64,000 nt of DNA, taken from the NCBI RefSeq assembly GCF_005780165.1, contig NZ_VAUV01000001.1, forward strand, positions 248,001-312,000, in the 5' to 3' direction. A program made the position numbers and the translations under genes. How positions within the stretch are numbered: position 1 is the stretch's first letter; each line of letters opens with the position of its first letter. The notes under the pieces were generated by a model, which did no database searches, was not told the DNA's origin, and was given only the letters and a program-made list of their open reading frames with translations. Shown here piece by piece: positions 1 to 10,083 of this stretch. Source of the DNA: Phragmitibacter flavus (GTDB lineage: Bacteria > Verrucomicrobiota > Verrucomicrobiia > Verrucomicrobiales > Verrucomicrobiaceae).

Positions 1-103
1 GCATCGCGGTAAAACGCGGAAGCGCCCGCGCCAATGAACCAGCGTCTGCAGCTCCTGTTGAATAGCACACGAGCTACCCAATCCAGTCTTGCCGCACAAC
101 CGT

Positions 104-904
104 TCAGGGGACGAGAAACACATCACCCGTTCTCGGATCACGCGCTTTCTGACCTGGAGTCAGACCGCGCACGTCCAGCATGTTTGCGGATTCCTGTTTG
201 GCTCCGGGAGGATAAACAAAACCGCTGCGTCCAGGAACGGGAGTCGCATACGCCGCTTTTGGCTCTACCGTGGTGCCAGCACCTGATCCCAATGCAGGGC
301 CAGAGTTGGAGTTCGAGCTTTTTGGTTCCACCTTGTCGATCCTTCTTTCAGTTGGTTTTTGAATCGAAGGTGAAGACTCCACTGCGTCACGATCGCGATT
401 CGTTGAACGTTTCTCCAAATTGAGCTTGGGCCCTGGGGCAGCCTGTTCTGGCGAAGGGAGGTCGGGGGTGTAATATTCTGTCGTATCACGGCGACGATTG
501 TCGTCATAGCCATCCCGATCCCGCCGATCCAAACCCGGTTCCATATCGTCTTCATAACGATCTCTTGGATCGGTGTCTATTGGTGCACGGCGCGACCTTG
601 GACCAGAATCTTCAGGATAGTCACGATACGGTTCAGGATTCCGGATGCCGGAGCTCTTGTCGGGCAGACGTCGGACGCGCCGACGTTCAGCCTCTTCATC
701 CTTGGGCGCCCCTTCAAGCACACGCGCCGCTTTAAAGAAAATTCCGCTGATTCGTTTGTGAACTCGATTGGCCACTTCCCGGGGAGATGGCGGACTTGAG
801 TATGCAGTGCTGCTGCCCACCACCAATGTTGTCGTCACTAAAAGTGAAGAAGCCATCCATACACGGAATCGGGCGTTTGAAAGAGAAAAGGCGGAGAGTT
901 TCAT
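104..904 (-). CDS. secreted Arg/Asp-rich low-complexity protein, unknown function
   Basis: 266-residue protein of unknown function. The start is placed at the ATG at 904 because it gives a signal peptide or signal anchor (charged N-terminus, hydrophobic stretch about residues 12-32, then SSTAYS). The frame is open 38 codons further upstream, but that extension is basic and unlike a leader. The middle (about residues 70-160) is dominated by Arg, Asp, Pro and Tyr (RRD, DRD, RDRYEDD), so it is probably disordered. The tail is orderly and ends GDVFLVP, with PGQKARDP just before it, which may be the only folded part. It lies downstream of the fucose synthase gene on the same strand, 140 bases apart. 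No family is recognised; an envelope role is inferred from the leader only. Confidence 0.6.
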   Translation of the reverse strand: MKLSAFSLSNARFRVWMASSLLVTTTLVVGSSTAYSSPPSPREVANRVHKRISGIFFKAARVLEGAPKDEEAERRRVRRLPDKSSGIRNPEPYRDYPEDSGPRSRRAPIDTDPRDRYEDDMEPGLDRRDRDGYDDNRRRDTTEYYTPDLPSPEQAAPGPKLNLEKRSTNRDRDAVESSPSIQKPTERRIDKVEPKSSNSNSGPALGSGAGTTVEPKAAYATPVPGRSGFVYPPGAKQESANMLDVRGLTPGQKARDPRTGDVFLVP

Positions 905-1043
905 AACGCAGCGGGATGGAATGGGTTTGAACGGGAGATGAGTTCTCCAACTAATCGATTGAGGATGCAACGACGGTTGCCTCGACCTTTTGACGGGCCG
1001 ATGCCTCCAAGTATTCAAATGAACCGTCAGTCAGTCCAACAAT

Positions 1044-1991
1044 CTACAGTCTTGCGTCCCCTTGTTCAAGGTGTTCCAGGAAGGACGCGTAAGCCTCCCG
1101 CAAACCATCCTTCAACTCCCGTTTGGCGGTCCATCCCAACGCACTTAAACGATTGACACTTAAAAGCTTACGCAATGTGCCGTCCGGTTTGGTGATGTCC
1201 TGAACGATGTCTCCTTCGAACCCGACCACTTCTTTCACCAGATGGGCGAGTTCGGCAATGCTGATTTCCTGCCCGGTGCCGACGTTCACCCAGTCCGGTG
1301 GATCGGGAACCGTCAGAAGATGAAGACAGGCTTCAGCAAGGTCGTCGACATGAAGAAATTCGCGCAGCGGACGACCGCTGCCCCAAACCACCACTTCGGA
1401 ATCACCCGCATGTTTCGCCTCGTGAAAGCGGCGAAGCAGCGCGGGGATGACGTGGGAGTTTTCGCGATGATAATTGTCGCCCGGCCCATACAGGTTGGAA
1501 GGCATGGCGGAATGAAAGAGCACTCCATATTGCTGGCGGTAGTATTGGCAAAGTTTGAGACCTGCGATCTTTGCAATCGCATAAGCTTCATTGGTCACCT
1601 CTAGCGGACTGGTCAACAATGCTTCTTCAGGAATGGGCTGTGGGGCCTCCCGCGGATAAATGCACGAGCTGCCGAGAAACAACAAACGCTGCACCCCAGT
1701 TCGCCAGGCTGCGTGAATGCAGTTGGCGGCAATCATGAGGTTTTCATATCCGAACTCGGCGGGATAGGTGGCATTGGCATGAATGCCTCCAACTTTCGCA
1801 GCAGCGATGATGACGTGATCAGGGCGATGCTTGTCAAAAAATGCTTCCACCTGATCCTGGCGCTGAAGATCGCATTCATTTCGAGTAGCCGTTAGCAGCT
1901 GCATGTCACTGTGTTGCGAAAGCGCACGAAGCAGCGCATTCCCAACCATCCCGCGATGGCCGGCGATGAAAATGGTCGCAGGAGAAGACAT
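1044..1991 (-). CDS. fcl: GDP-L-fucose synthase (GDP-4-keto-6-deoxymannose epimerase/reductase)
   Basis: Makes GDP-L-fucose from GDP-4-keto-6-deoxy-D-mannose with NADPH, a cytoplasmic step supplying fucose for surface polysaccharide. The 315-residue length is normal for the family. The Rossmann motif GHRGMVG lies near residue 11, the catalytic Ser in GSSCIYP, and the Tyr-Lys pair in NEAYAIAK. The substrate-domain signatures [10 protein letters not shown] and the late [10 protein letters not shown] segment are present. The ATG at 1991 begins directly before the NAD-binding strand. GDP-mannose dehydratase (gmd), its usual partner, is not in the window. The secreted protein at 104-904 follows on the same strand. 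Confidence 0.93.
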   Translation of the reverse strand: MSSPATIFIAGHRGMVGNALLRALSQHSDMQLLTATRNECDLQRQDQVEAFFDKHRPDHVIIAAAKVGGIHANATYPAEFGYENLMIAANCIHAAWRTGVQRLLFLGSSCIYPREAPQPIPEEALLTSPLEVTNEAYAIAKIAGLKLCQYYRQQYGVLFHSAMPSNLYGPGDNYHRENSHVIPALLRRFHEAKHAGDSEVVVWGSGRPLREFLHVDDLAEACLHLLTVPDPPDWVNVGTGQEISIAELAHLVKEVVGFEGDIVQDITKPDGTLRKLLSVNRLSALGWTAKRELKDGLREAYASFLEHLEQGDARL

Positions 1992-2103
1992 CCTTCTCTT
2001 TGGCGCATGGCCTCATTGACTGCAAGTGTTTGCACGGTGACTTACACTTTCCATTTGCCTAATCACTGCTAGTGAAGTAGCATCGTCACTCGCTGCGCGA
2101 AAT

Positions 2104-2179
2104 GGTGGTCGTAGTTCAACGGTAGAGCCCCAGATTGTGATTCTGGTTGTTGCGGGTTCGAATCCCGTCGATCACCCCA
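2104..2179 (+). tRNA. tRNA-His (anticodon GTG)
   Basis: A full cloverleaf can be drawn. The acceptor stem 2105-2111 pairs with 2169-2175 (one G-T pair). The anticodon stem CCAGA/TCTGG encloses loop TTGTGAT, giving anticodon GTG. The T arm GCGGG-TTCGAAT-CCCGT is intact. The extra 5' G at 2104 opposite discriminator C at 2176 is the identity mark of tRNA-His. CCA is encoded at 2177-2179. Confidence 0.97.
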
Positions 2180-2216
2180 GCGCGTTGCTTTCTTGAGCCA
2201 CTTCTCAACTTACGCA

Positions 2217-2942
2217 ATGCATTCTCTGGAGGCGCGATTACCACACCGATTCGCCGACCCAGCTTTGTTACGTCAGGCCTTGACCCACTCGAGTGCCGGC
2301 TTTGATTTACGCAAACGAATTGCGGACAACCAACGGCAGGAGTTCCTTGGCGATGCGGTGCTGCAGCTCGTCCTTTCGGCAAAGCTTTATCAACTCTATC
2401 CCGGTGAAGACGAGGGGCTGTTGACCAAGTTGCGCACGCGTTTGGTGCAAACCGGTGCCTTGGCGCGCGTCGCCCGCACCTTGAAACTGGGACCGAGCAT
2501 CCAGATGAGCCGGGGCGAGGAAGCCAACGGCGGAAGGGAACGCGACAACATTCTTGCGGATGCCATGGAGGCCATCATCGGAGCGGTGTTTGTCGACGGA
2601 GGCTACCAAGCGGCAACGGCATTTATCGAAAAGCTATGGGAGTCTGAACTTGCGTCGGTGGCCGCTGCACCCGTGGAGCACAATCCAAAGGGACAGCTCC
2701 AAGAAATCCTTCAGGACCACAGTGGCAAGCCTCCGGTGTATGAGATCATCAGCAGTGAAGGACCTGATCACTTGAAGAACTTCAACGCCAAGGTCAGCTG
2801 GAACGGCGTCGAACTCGGTCAGGGTGCCGGCAAGAGCAAGAAGGAGGCTCAGACGGCTGCGGCTCTCGAAGCCATGAACTCCACGCTGGTGGTCGCCCTC
2901 AAAAACAAGCTGCTACCGACGGTCCCGTTGACTTCAAAATGA
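2217..2942 (+). CDS. rnc: ribonuclease III
   Basis: Double-strand-specific endoribonuclease that processes rRNA and structured mRNA. The N-terminal RNase III domain (about residues 5-145) carries the signature NQRQEFLGDAVLQLV and the second acidic cluster DAMEAIIGAVFVDGG, which supply the catalytic Glu/Asp residues. The C-terminal dsRNA-binding domain (about 155-230) has NPKGQLQEILQ and the end motif GAGKSKKEAQTAAALEA. The ATG at 2217 is preferred over a TTG at 2193, which would add eight residues and start only 13 bases after the tRNA; neither has a clear Shine-Dalgarno. 241 residues is typical. It is the first protein gene after tRNA-His and may share its transcript. Confidence 0.93.
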   Translation: MHSLEARLPHRFADPALLRQALTHSSAGFDLRKRIADNQRQEFLGDAVLQLVLSAKLYQLYPGEDEGLLTKLRTRLVQTGALARVARTLKLGPSIQMSRGEEANGGRERDNILADAMEAIIGAVFVDGGYQAATAFIEKLWESELASVAAAPVEHNPKGQLQEILQDHSGKPPVYEIISSEGPDHLKNFNAKVSWNGVELGQGAGKSKKEAQTAAALEAMNSTLVVALKNKLLPTVPLTSK

Positions 2943-3272
2943 CAACGAAAGCTAAAAGGTGCGGAATGATCCACTCACGCGGCCTCAAAACCCTGTGAAC
3001 ATCTCCGCGCATAACCTTGGTATCAACTCTGACATTGTTCGCATCATTGATTTTCAGGACTGAGAATTCGCATCTCCTGCACAGCAGTCTTCACAATCCA
3101 AAACCCGTGGAACCAGCCTGTAATGGACGTAGAACAAGCCTATTCACATCTTCACAGGGACTGTTACTAGTGAATATGAGAAAGTTCTAAAAAATACCTA
3201 TCAGTTCTGCGAACAACATCGTTGTGGCGAAGGGTTGCGTTCCGCCATTCCACTGGCACACTGATCCTCCTC
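2943..3272. other. intergenic gap rnc-aroC
   Basis: 330 bases without a convincing gene. It is more AT-rich towards the aroC side. I looked for DnaA boxes, hairpins and small reading frames and saw nothing I can support. It presumably carries the aroC promoter. Confidence 0.4.
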
Positions 3273-4370
3273 ATGGCCAGTCAATTCGGCACTCTCTTTA
3301 GAATCAGCACTTTTGGTGAATCCCACGGCATTGCCGTGGGTTGTGTGGTGGATGGATGTCCTCCTGGACTTGCCCTTGATGAGTCGGACATCCAAACCGA
3401 GCTGGATCGTCGTCGCCCTGGTCAGAGTCGCATTGTGACCCAGCGCAAGGAGGCAGACCGCTGCCAGATCCAGTCAGGCGTGTATGAGGGCCGCACGCTG
3501 GGCACACCGATCAGCATCGTGGTGATGAACCAGGATCAGCGCTCGGATGCCTACAAAGAAATGGAGAGCGCCTATCGGCCATCCCATGCGGATTACACCT
3601 ATGATCAGAAATATGGCCTGCGAGCGGTCGCTGGTGGTGGTCGCTCCAGTGCCCGCGAAACCATCGCCCGGGTCGCAGCCGGAGCCATTGCGCGCAAGGT
3701 CTTGGAGTCGCAGTTCTCGGCTTACCAGTGTCTGGCGTTTGTGAAGACGGTGGCGGGCATTGAGGCGACGGTGCCGCAGGGGGGAGTCGATCCTGCCGTG
3801 ATTGAATCCAACATCGTGCGCACCTGTGATCCAGTCGCGGCGGAGAAGATGATCGAGCTGATCGAAAAAGTGCGTGGAGAAGGTGACAGCGTTGGCGGCG
3901 TGGTGGAATGCCATGTGCGCGGCGTGCCGACCGGCCTTGGCGAGCCGGTGTTCGACAAACTGGAGGCGGATCTGGCCAAGGCGATGTTGAGTTTGCCGGC
4001 GACCAAGGGATTTGAGATTGGCAGCGGTTTTGGCGGGACTTTGATGACCGGATTGCAGCACAATGACGAGTTCTACACGTCGGAGGATGGCCGGATTCGC
4101 ACGCAGACCAATCGCAGTGGCGGCGTGCAGGGCGGCATCAGCAACGGCGAAGACATCATTTTCCGCGTCGCCTTCAAACCGACCGCAACGGTGTTGCGGG
4201 AACAGAACACGGTGACCAGCTCGGGCGAAGCGACGACGCTCAAAGCTCGTGGCAGACATGATCCTTGTGTGCTTCCCCGTGCGGTGCCGATCGTGGAAGC
4301 GATGGTGCATTTGGTGTTGTGCGACCACTGGCTGCGTCAGCAGGCATTGCGGGCGGCTTCACCTTTATGA
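3273..4370 (+). CDS. aroC: chorismate synthase
   Basis: Last step of the shikimate pathway: 5-enolpyruvylshikimate-3-phosphate to chorismate, needing reduced FMN. The family signatures are all there: TFGESHG near residue 12, RRRPGQSR near 45, the block [10 protein letters not shown] near 120, and late in the protein [10 protein letters not shown] followed by AFKPTATV and RGRHDPCV. 365 residues is the usual length. The ATG at 3273 gives the conserved N-terminus [12 protein letters not shown]; the frame is open 17 codons upstream but nothing there is conserved. It stands alone, with no other shikimate genes nearby. Confidence 0.96.
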   Translation: MASQFGTLFRISTFGESHGIAVGCVVDGCPPGLALDESDIQTELDRRRPGQSRIVTQRKEADRCQIQSGVYEGRTLGTPISIVVMNQDQRSDAYKEMESAYRPSHADYTYDQKYGLRAVAGGGRSSARETIARVAAGAIARKVLESQFSAYQCLAFVKTVAGIEATVPQGGVDPAVIESNIVRTCDPVAAEKMIELIEKVRGEGDSVGGVVECHVRGVPTGLGEPVFDKLEADLAKAMLSLPATKGFEIGSGFGGTLMTGLQHNDEFYTSEDGRIRTQTNRSGGVQGGISNGEDIIFRVAFKPTATVLREQNTVTSSGEATTLKARGRHDPCVLPRAVPIVEAMVHLVLCDHWLRQQALRAASPL

Positions 4371-4487
4371 GGCCAACCCTTGAAATCCGTGGGGCAATTT
4401 GGAAAGCTTTCTGCTTTTCACCACGTGTATCTATCTCCTTGAGGCACTTTGCCATCATCTTTCGTATCTGTTAAAAGTGCAGTCGCC

Positions 4488-6242
4488 ATGAAACGGATCC
4501 TTTTTCCCATTCTCCTGATTGGATCGCCATGGGTGACGATGAAAGGGTCTTCCGCCCTGCCGGGCGAATCAGCCCCGGCGTCGGATCAGCAATTGACCCT
4601 CGAAGGGTCGAAAGTGGCCTCGGCTCACGCGCACTATCTGTTGGCGCGACAGTTGGAATCCGAGGGGCACATGCGCGAGGCGTTGCGCCATTATCTGGCG
4701 TATTTGGAGCAAGGATCGTTTTCGGAAATGATCCCGCATATCGCGAGTTTTGCGGCAGTCTATGATGGACTGGATGCGGCGATGGACATCCTCGATCGGG
4801 CCATTGAGAGCCAGCCTGACAATCCCCAGCCGGCCATCACCCTTACTCAAATGGCTCTGACGCGTGCAGCCAACGATGACCAATTGCAGGAACGCGCAGC
4901 CAAGGTTTTAGCCCGGACGCTGGAAAAATTTCCTGATCGTGCCGAAGTTTATGAGAATGCGGTGAGCTATTATCTGGCGCTCGGCAAAAAGGACGAAGCC
5001 CAGTCGTTGTTGGAAAAAGCGTTGCTGGTAAAACAACAAGACCCACTGTTTTGGCTGAGCCTCGGTCGAAGTGCCCAGGAGCTTTGGCCGCTGGCCGATT
5101 CCGATCATCGCGATGCCCATCTGCCAAAGATTAATCCATATCTCGCGAAAGCCACCGCCTTGGCGTTGGGTCAGGGAAATGAAGAGGCGTCGCTGCAGGC
5201 GATGGATTTTTATCTTTTCACCAATCAGTTTCCGGAGGCGATCGCCGCGTGTGAAGCAGTGGTGAAACAAAAGGGCAGTCTTGAAGCGCACAAACGTCTG
5301 TGGCGTTTGTATGATGCCAGTGAAAGACCTGCGGAGGCATTCGAGGCTCTGTCGAAGCTGGTGGAAGCTTACCCGCAGGATGTTGAACACCGTCGATATC
5401 TCGCCTTGCATTACCGCAATCGCAGGGAGTGGGACAAGGCAGCGGAACATCTCGAAGCGGCATTGCAGGCAGGCGGTGGGGGCCTGTCTGATTACCTGAT
5501 GATCAGCAATCTGTTGCTGGTCGGTAAAGATGAAGAAAAACTCGACCGCTTCACGGCCCGTGGTGAGCAGTTGTTTCCACAAGATCCGCACATGGGTTTT
5601 TTCCGCGCCTCTGCCTTGGCCCAGCTCGACAAGTTCAAGGAAGCAGTGGACCTGTTTGAAAAGGTCTCCAAGACCGCTGAAACGGCAGCTCCCGATTTGT
5701 TGGATGACTCGTTCTATTTCTCATGGGGAGCGGCGCTGGAACGCAATGGGGAGTTTGATGAAGCCGCCCAGCAATTTGATCGCAGCATCCAGTTGACCCC
5801 CCCTGACCAGTTGGAGCGTGCGGCGCGAACGATGAATTACCTTGGCTACATGTGGCTGGAGCAGAACCGGCAATTGGACAAGGCGGAGCAGTTGATCAAA
5901 AAAGCGAATGAACTGGTGCAGAATGAACCGGCCTACATCGACAGCCTGGGCTGGATGCATTTCAAAAAAGGTCGCCATGCGGAGGCTTTGAAGGAGTTGC
6001 TGCGCGCGGAGTCATTGATGGAAGAACTGGCTCCGGAAGACGCGGAAATCCTTGAGCACATCGCGCTGACTTATGAACGGCTCGATGATGAAGCCAAGGC
6101 AAAGGAATACTGGCAGAAGACATTGGATCTGGATCCCACCGATGAAGAAATTCGTCAGCGTGCGATGAAAGGCTTGGGCATGCAGTTGCCTGAATCCAAG
6201 CCAAAGCATCCATCCGATGAAGAAGGTGTGAGGCTGCCGTAA
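4488..6242 (+). CDS. secreted tetratricopeptide-repeat protein
   Basis: 584-residue exported protein made almost wholly of TPR helices. The ATG at 4488 begins a short signal sequence (MKRILFPILLIG...), so it is chosen over an upstream TTG at 4449. Helical repeats run from about residue 45 to the end. The clearest are in the last third, where NYLGYMWLEQ, DSLGWMHFKKGRHAEALKE and HIALTYERLDDEAKAKEYW show the canonical Trp/Leu-Gly-Tyr-Ala-Pro spacing. Similar proteins are scaffolds for envelope or secretion complexes. A hairpin at 6251-6268 and an 79-base gap separate it from the ABC permease; a shared role in export is possible but unproven. Confidence 0.8.
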   Translation: MKRILFPILLIGSPWVTMKGSSALPGESAPASDQQLTLEGSKVASAHAHYLLARQLESEGHMREALRHYLAYLEQGSFSEMIPHIASFAAVYDGLDAAMDILDRAIESQPDNPQPAITLTQMALTRAANDDQLQERAAKVLARTLEKFPDRAEVYENAVSYYLALGKKDEAQSLLEKALLVKQQDPLFWLSLGRSAQELWPLADSDHRDAHLPKINPYLAKATALALGQGNEEASLQAMDFYLFTNQFPEAIAACEAVVKQKGSLEAHKRLWRLYDASERPAEAFEALSKLVEAYPQDVEHRRYLALHYRNRREWDKAAEHLEAALQAGGGGLSDYLMISNLLLVGKDEEKLDRFTARGEQLFPQDPHMGFFRASALAQLDKFKEAVDLFEKVSKTAETAAPDLLDDSFYFSWGAALERNGEFDEAAQQFDRSIQLTPPDQLERAARTMNYLGYMWLEQNRQLDKAEQLIKKANELVQNEPAYIDSLGWMHFKKGRHAEALKELLRAESLMEELAPEDAEILEHIALTYERLDDEAKAKEYWQKTLDLDPTDEEIRQRAMKGLGMQLPESKPKHPSDEEGVRLP

Positions 6243-6250
6243 GTTCTGTG

Positions 6251-6268
6251 CGAGGCTCATCAGCCTCG
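6251..6268 (+). terminator. hairpin after the TPR gene
   Basis: Perfect 7-bp stem CGAGGCT/AGCCTCG with loop CATC, nine bases after the TPR stop codon. No U-run follows, so it is more likely a processing or pausing structure than a strong intrinsic terminator. Confidence 0.4.
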
Positions 6269-6321
6269 AGTGGCGGGGTTTGACGAAACCGGCATCCGTG
6301 GCAGGTTGAAATGGAGAAATC

Positions 6322-8688
6322 ATGCTGGCCCCTCTCGACCGAAAATTGCTGCGCGACTTGGGGCGCATGAAAGGCCAGATGGTGGCGGTGAGCCTGGTGA
6401 TGGCTTGCGGTTTGACCATGATGATCATGACGCGATCATTGATCCTTACCCTGGAGGGAACGCGTGATGCCTATTATCAAACCAACCGCATGGCGGATGT
6501 GTTTGGATCGTTGAAACGCGCTCCCATGGCCATGGCGGATCGGATTGCGCAACTACCGGGCGTTGCTGCGGTGGAACCACGAGTCGTGGTGGAAGTGACG
6601 CTGGATTTGCCCTGGCTGACGGAGCCGGCGACAGGGCATATCGTGTCGTTGCCGGAGGATCGGCCGCAGATTCTGAACCAGCTGTTTTTACGCAAAGGCC
6701 GCATGCCAAGGTTGGATGAACGTCGCGAGGTGGTGGTCGGTGAAGCGTTTGCGTTGGCGAACAAGCTGGAGCTTGGCGATACGGTCGCGGCGATCATCAA
6801 TGGGCGGCGCGATTCGTTGGTGATCACGGGCATCGGCCTGTCGCCGGAGTTTGTTTTTGAGGCGCGCGCCGGAGAGACGTTGCCAGACAACAAACGGTTT
6901 GGGGTGATCTGGATGAACTACCGTGCGGTGGCGGTGGCTTACAACATGGATGGCGGATTTAATGATGTGTGTGTGGATTTGGCTCCCGGTGCGAACGCCG
7001 AAGAGGTGATCGAGCAGATGGATCTTCTGCTGGAGAATTATGGGGCGTTTGGAGCGTTCACGCGAAAGGACCAGCCATCGGCTCGGCGGCTTGATGATGA
7101 ATTGAGTGTGTTGCGGGCCTTGTCGGTCGTGTATCCAATTGTGTTTTTGAGTGTGGCAGCGTTCATGGTCAATGCGGTGCTGGCGCGGTTGATCCGCCTG
7201 CAGCGTGAGCAGATCGCGCAGTTGAAGGCCTTGGGATATTCATCATGGCAGGTGGGGGTGCATTATTTGAAGTTTGCGTTGGTGATCGTGTGTTTGGGAA
7301 CTGTGCTCGGTGGAGTGGCGGGCAAATATCTGGGCACGGGACTGGTAAACATGTTCACGCAGTTTTTTAAGTTTCCGACGTTGGAGTTTCAGTTCGATTA
7401 TTCGGCGCTGGGACTGGCGTTGGTGGTGAGTGCAGTTTCGGCCACAGTGGGCGTTTATGGCGTGGTGAAACAGGCGGTTTCGTTGCCGCCGGCAGAGGCC
7501 ATGAGGCCGGAACCACCGGCGGACTTCAAACCGTCGTTGTTGGAGCGGATGGGATTGACGAAAGGGATGTCACCCGGATTCCGAATGGCCTTGCGCAACA
7601 TCGAGAGGAAGCCGTTTCAGTCGATCTTCACGATGGCGGGTTTGGCTTTGGCGACGGGATTGATGGTGTTGCCGGGGGCGATGGGCAACAGCATTGATTA
7701 TCTGCTGACGTTTCAGTGGAACCTCGCGCAGCGTCAGGACGTGGTGGTTTTTCTAACCGAGCCCGCAGGTGGCAGCGGCTTTCATGATCTGACGCATCTC
7801 CCCGGAGTGCAGCATGCCGAACCGGTGAGAAGTGTGCAGGCGCGCTTGAGATATGGTCATCGCTACCGGCGCATGGCCGTGACGGGACTGCCAAGAGATG
7901 CGGATCTGAACCGGTTGTTGAATGAAAAAGGCGACCCGATGACCATGCCCGAGGACGGGGTGATCATGTCAAAAATGCTGGGGGAAATTCTCGGGGTCGA
8001 AGTGGGTGACGAAGTGCAGTTGAATGTGTTGGAGGGTCAGCGGCCGACTCGTTCAGTGGTGGTGCGCGGATTGTTGACGGACTATTCCGGGGTGGCGGCC
8101 TATATGGATTTGGAGGCGTTGCGTCGCTTGATGCGCGAAGGCGATACGGTAAACGGGGCGTATTTGAAGGTGGATCAAACGCGGTGGGAGGATTTTATGA
8201 AGGAGGTGAAGGAGACGCCAAGGGTGTCGATTGTGCTGGTGAAGCGGGAGCAGTTGGCGGCTTTTCGGGAGACGATTGGGCAGACGATTGGGATTCTACG
8301 TTCGCTGTATTTCACGCTGGCGATCATTGTGGCCTTTGGTGTGGTTTACAACAGCGCGCGCATTGCGTTGTCGGAACGCAGTCGCGAGCTGGCGACGTTG
8401 CGGGTGGTGGGATTCACGCAACGCGAGGTGGGCAGCGTGTTGCTGGGTGAGTTGAGCATTCTGGTCCTGGCATCGCTGCCGTTTGGACTCTTGTTTGGTC
8501 GTGGACTGGCGATTTTTATCATGTCGTCGTTCAGCACGGAGTCGGTGCGCATGCCGCTGGCGGTGAGTCCGAGCACCTATTCCATTGCAGTGATCGTGGT
8601 GCTGACCGCGTCGGCGTTATCGTTCTGGGTGGTGAGCCGCATGCTGAGGAAGCTCGACATGGTGGGCGTGTTGAAAGCGCGGGATTGA
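6322..8688 (+). CDS. ABC transporter permease, FtsX/MacB-LolCE type (double domain)
   Basis: 788-residue inner-membrane permease. About eight membrane helices can be seen (near residues 17-40, 266-290, 314-336, 362-382, 432-455, 660-682, 706-732, 750-774), with large periplasmic domains at about 45-255 and 460-650. This is the duplicated FtsX layout in which each half ends with the three-helix FtsX domain; AQLKALGYSSWQVG and LATLRVVGFTQREVG are the matching cytoplasmic coupling segments. GGAGA stands just before the ATG at 6322. The HlyD-type adaptor follows 50 bases on. The pair resembles lipoprotein or macrolide-type exporters that work mechanically across the periplasm. The ATPase that should drive it is not adjacent. 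Confidence 0.88.
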   Translation: MLAPLDRKLLRDLGRMKGQMVAVSLVMACGLTMMIMTRSLILTLEGTRDAYYQTNRMADVFGSLKRAPMAMADRIAQLPGVAAVEPRVVVEVTLDLPWLTEPATGHIVSLPEDRPQILNQLFLRKGRMPRLDERREVVVGEAFALANKLELGDTVAAIINGRRDSLVITGIGLSPEFVFEARAGETLPDNKRFGVIWMNYRAVAVAYNMDGGFNDVCVDLAPGANAEEVIEQMDLLLENYGAFGAFTRKDQPSARRLDDELSVLRALSVVYPIVFLSVAAFMVNAVLARLIRLQREQIAQLKALGYSSWQVGVHYLKFALVIVCLGTVLGGVAGKYLGTGLVNMFTQFFKFPTLEFQFDYSALGLALVVSAVSATVGVYGVVKQAVSLPPAEAMRPEPPADFKPSLLERMGLTKGMSPGFRMALRNIERKPFQSIFTMAGLALATGLMVLPGAMGNSIDYLLTFQWNLAQRQDVVVFLTEPAGGSGFHDLTHLPGVQHAEPVRSVQARLRYGHRYRRMAVTGLPRDADLNRLLNEKGDPMTMPEDGVIMSKMLGEILGVEVGDEVQLNVLEGQRPTRSVVVRGLLTDYSGVAAYMDLEALRRLMREGDTVNGAYLKVDQTRWEDFMKEVKETPRVSIVLVKREQLAAFRETIGQTIGILRSLYFTLAIIVAFGVVYNSARIALSERSRELATLRVVGFTQREVGSVLLGELSILVLASLPFGLLFGRGLAIFIMSSFSTESVRMPLAVSPSTYSIAVIVVLTASALSFWVVSRMLRKLDMVGVLKARD

Positions 8689-8738
8689 GGATGAGTTTGT
8701 TGCTGCGTTTGGGGAAAGCGGGTCTAATTTAGGATAAC

Positions 8739-10004
8739 ATGTCTGTCAGCAGTGCTTCGACCAACGAGGAAAAAGAAACCGCGCCTTGGGAGGCGAAACG
8801 AACCCAGCCGAAACGTGGTCGTTTGCGCAAGGTGATCACCTGGGGACTGGGACTGGGTTTGCTGGTCTTCATTGGTTACGGCTTGAAACCGCAGCCGGTG
8901 GAAGTCGAGGTGGTGAGCGTGACGCGTGGACCTTTGACGGTGCATGTTTCGGAAGAAGGCAAGACACGCATTCGCAACCGCTATGTGCTGTCAGCGCCGG
9001 TGGCGGGTCAGATGCAGCGGGTGCCGTTCAAGGCAGGCGACAAGATCAAGGCGGGTGAAACGGTTTTGACGGCGATCGAACCGACGCTGGCTCCGCTGTT
9101 GGATGCCCGCAGCAAAGCGCAGGCGGAAGCACGGGTGGCGATGGCGGAGGCGGCGTTGAGCCGTGCCGGTGAGGCGGTGCAGATCGCGAAAACGACCGCG
9201 CAGTTTGCCGAGACCAATTGGGAACGGGTGAAGAAGATTGCGGATACCGGGAGTGTGTCGGCTTCAGATCAAGACAATGCCGAAAGTGCAGCCATGGTGG
9301 GCAAGCAGGAAGTCCAGTCAGCAGAGTTTGCTTTGCAGGTGGCGGAGTATGATCTTGAGCAGGCCAAAGCAGCATTGATGCAGATGGAGTCGCCGAAAGT
9401 TGCGGGTGCAGTGATTGAAGTGAAGGCACCCGTGACTGGCGATGTCTTGAAAGTCATGCAGGAAAGTTCTGCCGTGGTGACTCCTGGAACGGCCATCATG
9501 GAAGTGGGTGACCCACGCGACATCGAGATTGAGGCGGAGATCCTTTCGCGCGACGCCGTGGCCATTGAACCCGGTGCGATCGTGAGCATTGAACAATGGG
9601 GCGGTGAGCCATTGCGTGGCCGGGTGCGTCGCGTGGAACCGGCCGCCTTTACCAAGGTGTCAGCATTGGGGGTTGAGGAACAGCGTGTGATTGTGTTGGT
9701 AGATTTTGTCGATCCCCCACCGGAAGTGCAGCGACTGGGGGATCGCTATCGTGTTGAAGTTCGGGTGGCGGTTTGGAAAAAAGAAGACGTGATGTTGATC
9801 CCGGCGGGCGCGGTGTTTCGTGAAGGCAATTTGTGGCGCACTTTTATCTATGACAACGGCAAGGCCAAGGCGGTCACAGTGGAAGCGGGAAGAAGTGATG
9901 GTCGAATGACTGAATTGGTCAGTGGGTTGGAAGTGGGTGCTGAGGTGTTGCTCCACCCGCCAGACACGGTGATGGATGGGGTATCCGTGAAGAAGCGGAA
10001 TTAG
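8739..10004 (+). CDS. HlyD/RND-type periplasmic adaptor (membrane fusion protein)
   Basis: 421-residue periplasmic adaptor that would link the inner-membrane permease to an outer-membrane channel. A basic cytoplasmic start is followed by one membrane helix (about residues 32-49), then a beta-barrel/lipoyl half-motif (VLSAPVAGQMQRVPFKAGDKIKAG), a long coiled-coil hairpin (about 105-210, rich in Ala, Glu and Gln), the second lipoyl half (VIEVKAPVTGDVLKV) and a C-terminal barrel. AGGA lies just upstream of the ATG at 8739. It is co-directional with the permease, so the two are probably one transcript. Its substrate cannot be read from the sequence. Confidence 0.88.
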   Translation: MSVSSASTNEEKETAPWEAKRTQPKRGRLRKVITWGLGLGLLVFIGYGLKPQPVEVEVVSVTRGPLTVHVSEEGKTRIRNRYVLSAPVAGQMQRVPFKAGDKIKAGETVLTAIEPTLAPLLDARSKAQAEARVAMAEAALSRAGEAVQIAKTTAQFAETNWERVKKIADTGSVSASDQDNAESAAMVGKQEVQSAEFALQVAEYDLEQAKAALMQMESPKVAGAVIEVKAPVTGDVLKVMQESSAVVTPGTAIMEVGDPRDIEIEAEILSRDAVAIEPGAIVSIEQWGGEPLRGRVRRVEPAAFTKVSALGVEEQRVIVLVDFVDPPPEVQRLGDRYRVEVRVAVWKKEDVMLIPAGAVFREGNLWRTFIYDNGKAKAVTVEAGRSDGRMTELVSGLEVGAEVLLHPPDTVMDGVSVKKRN

Positions 10005-10083
10005 AAAAACAGCGCGGCTTTCTGATAACCAATGCGTTCGTAATACCCGAATCCGCAGATGGAGTTGGATTGCCCGTCGTCTC

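Noticed and set aside
1..103. Start of a minus-strand gene with a twin-arginine-like leader (CRRWFIGAGASA)
   Set aside because: Only about 22 codons are in view from a GTG at 68, with the AGGAG lying inside the frame; too little to call.
2943..3272. Replication origin in the rnc-aroC gap
   Set aside because: AT-rich with a few TTCACA-like words but no set of DnaA boxes and no dnaA or gyrase gene near.
3474..4328. 284-codon minus-strand frame opposite aroC
   Set aside because: His/Arg-rich shadow translation; aroC signatures are complete on the plus strand.
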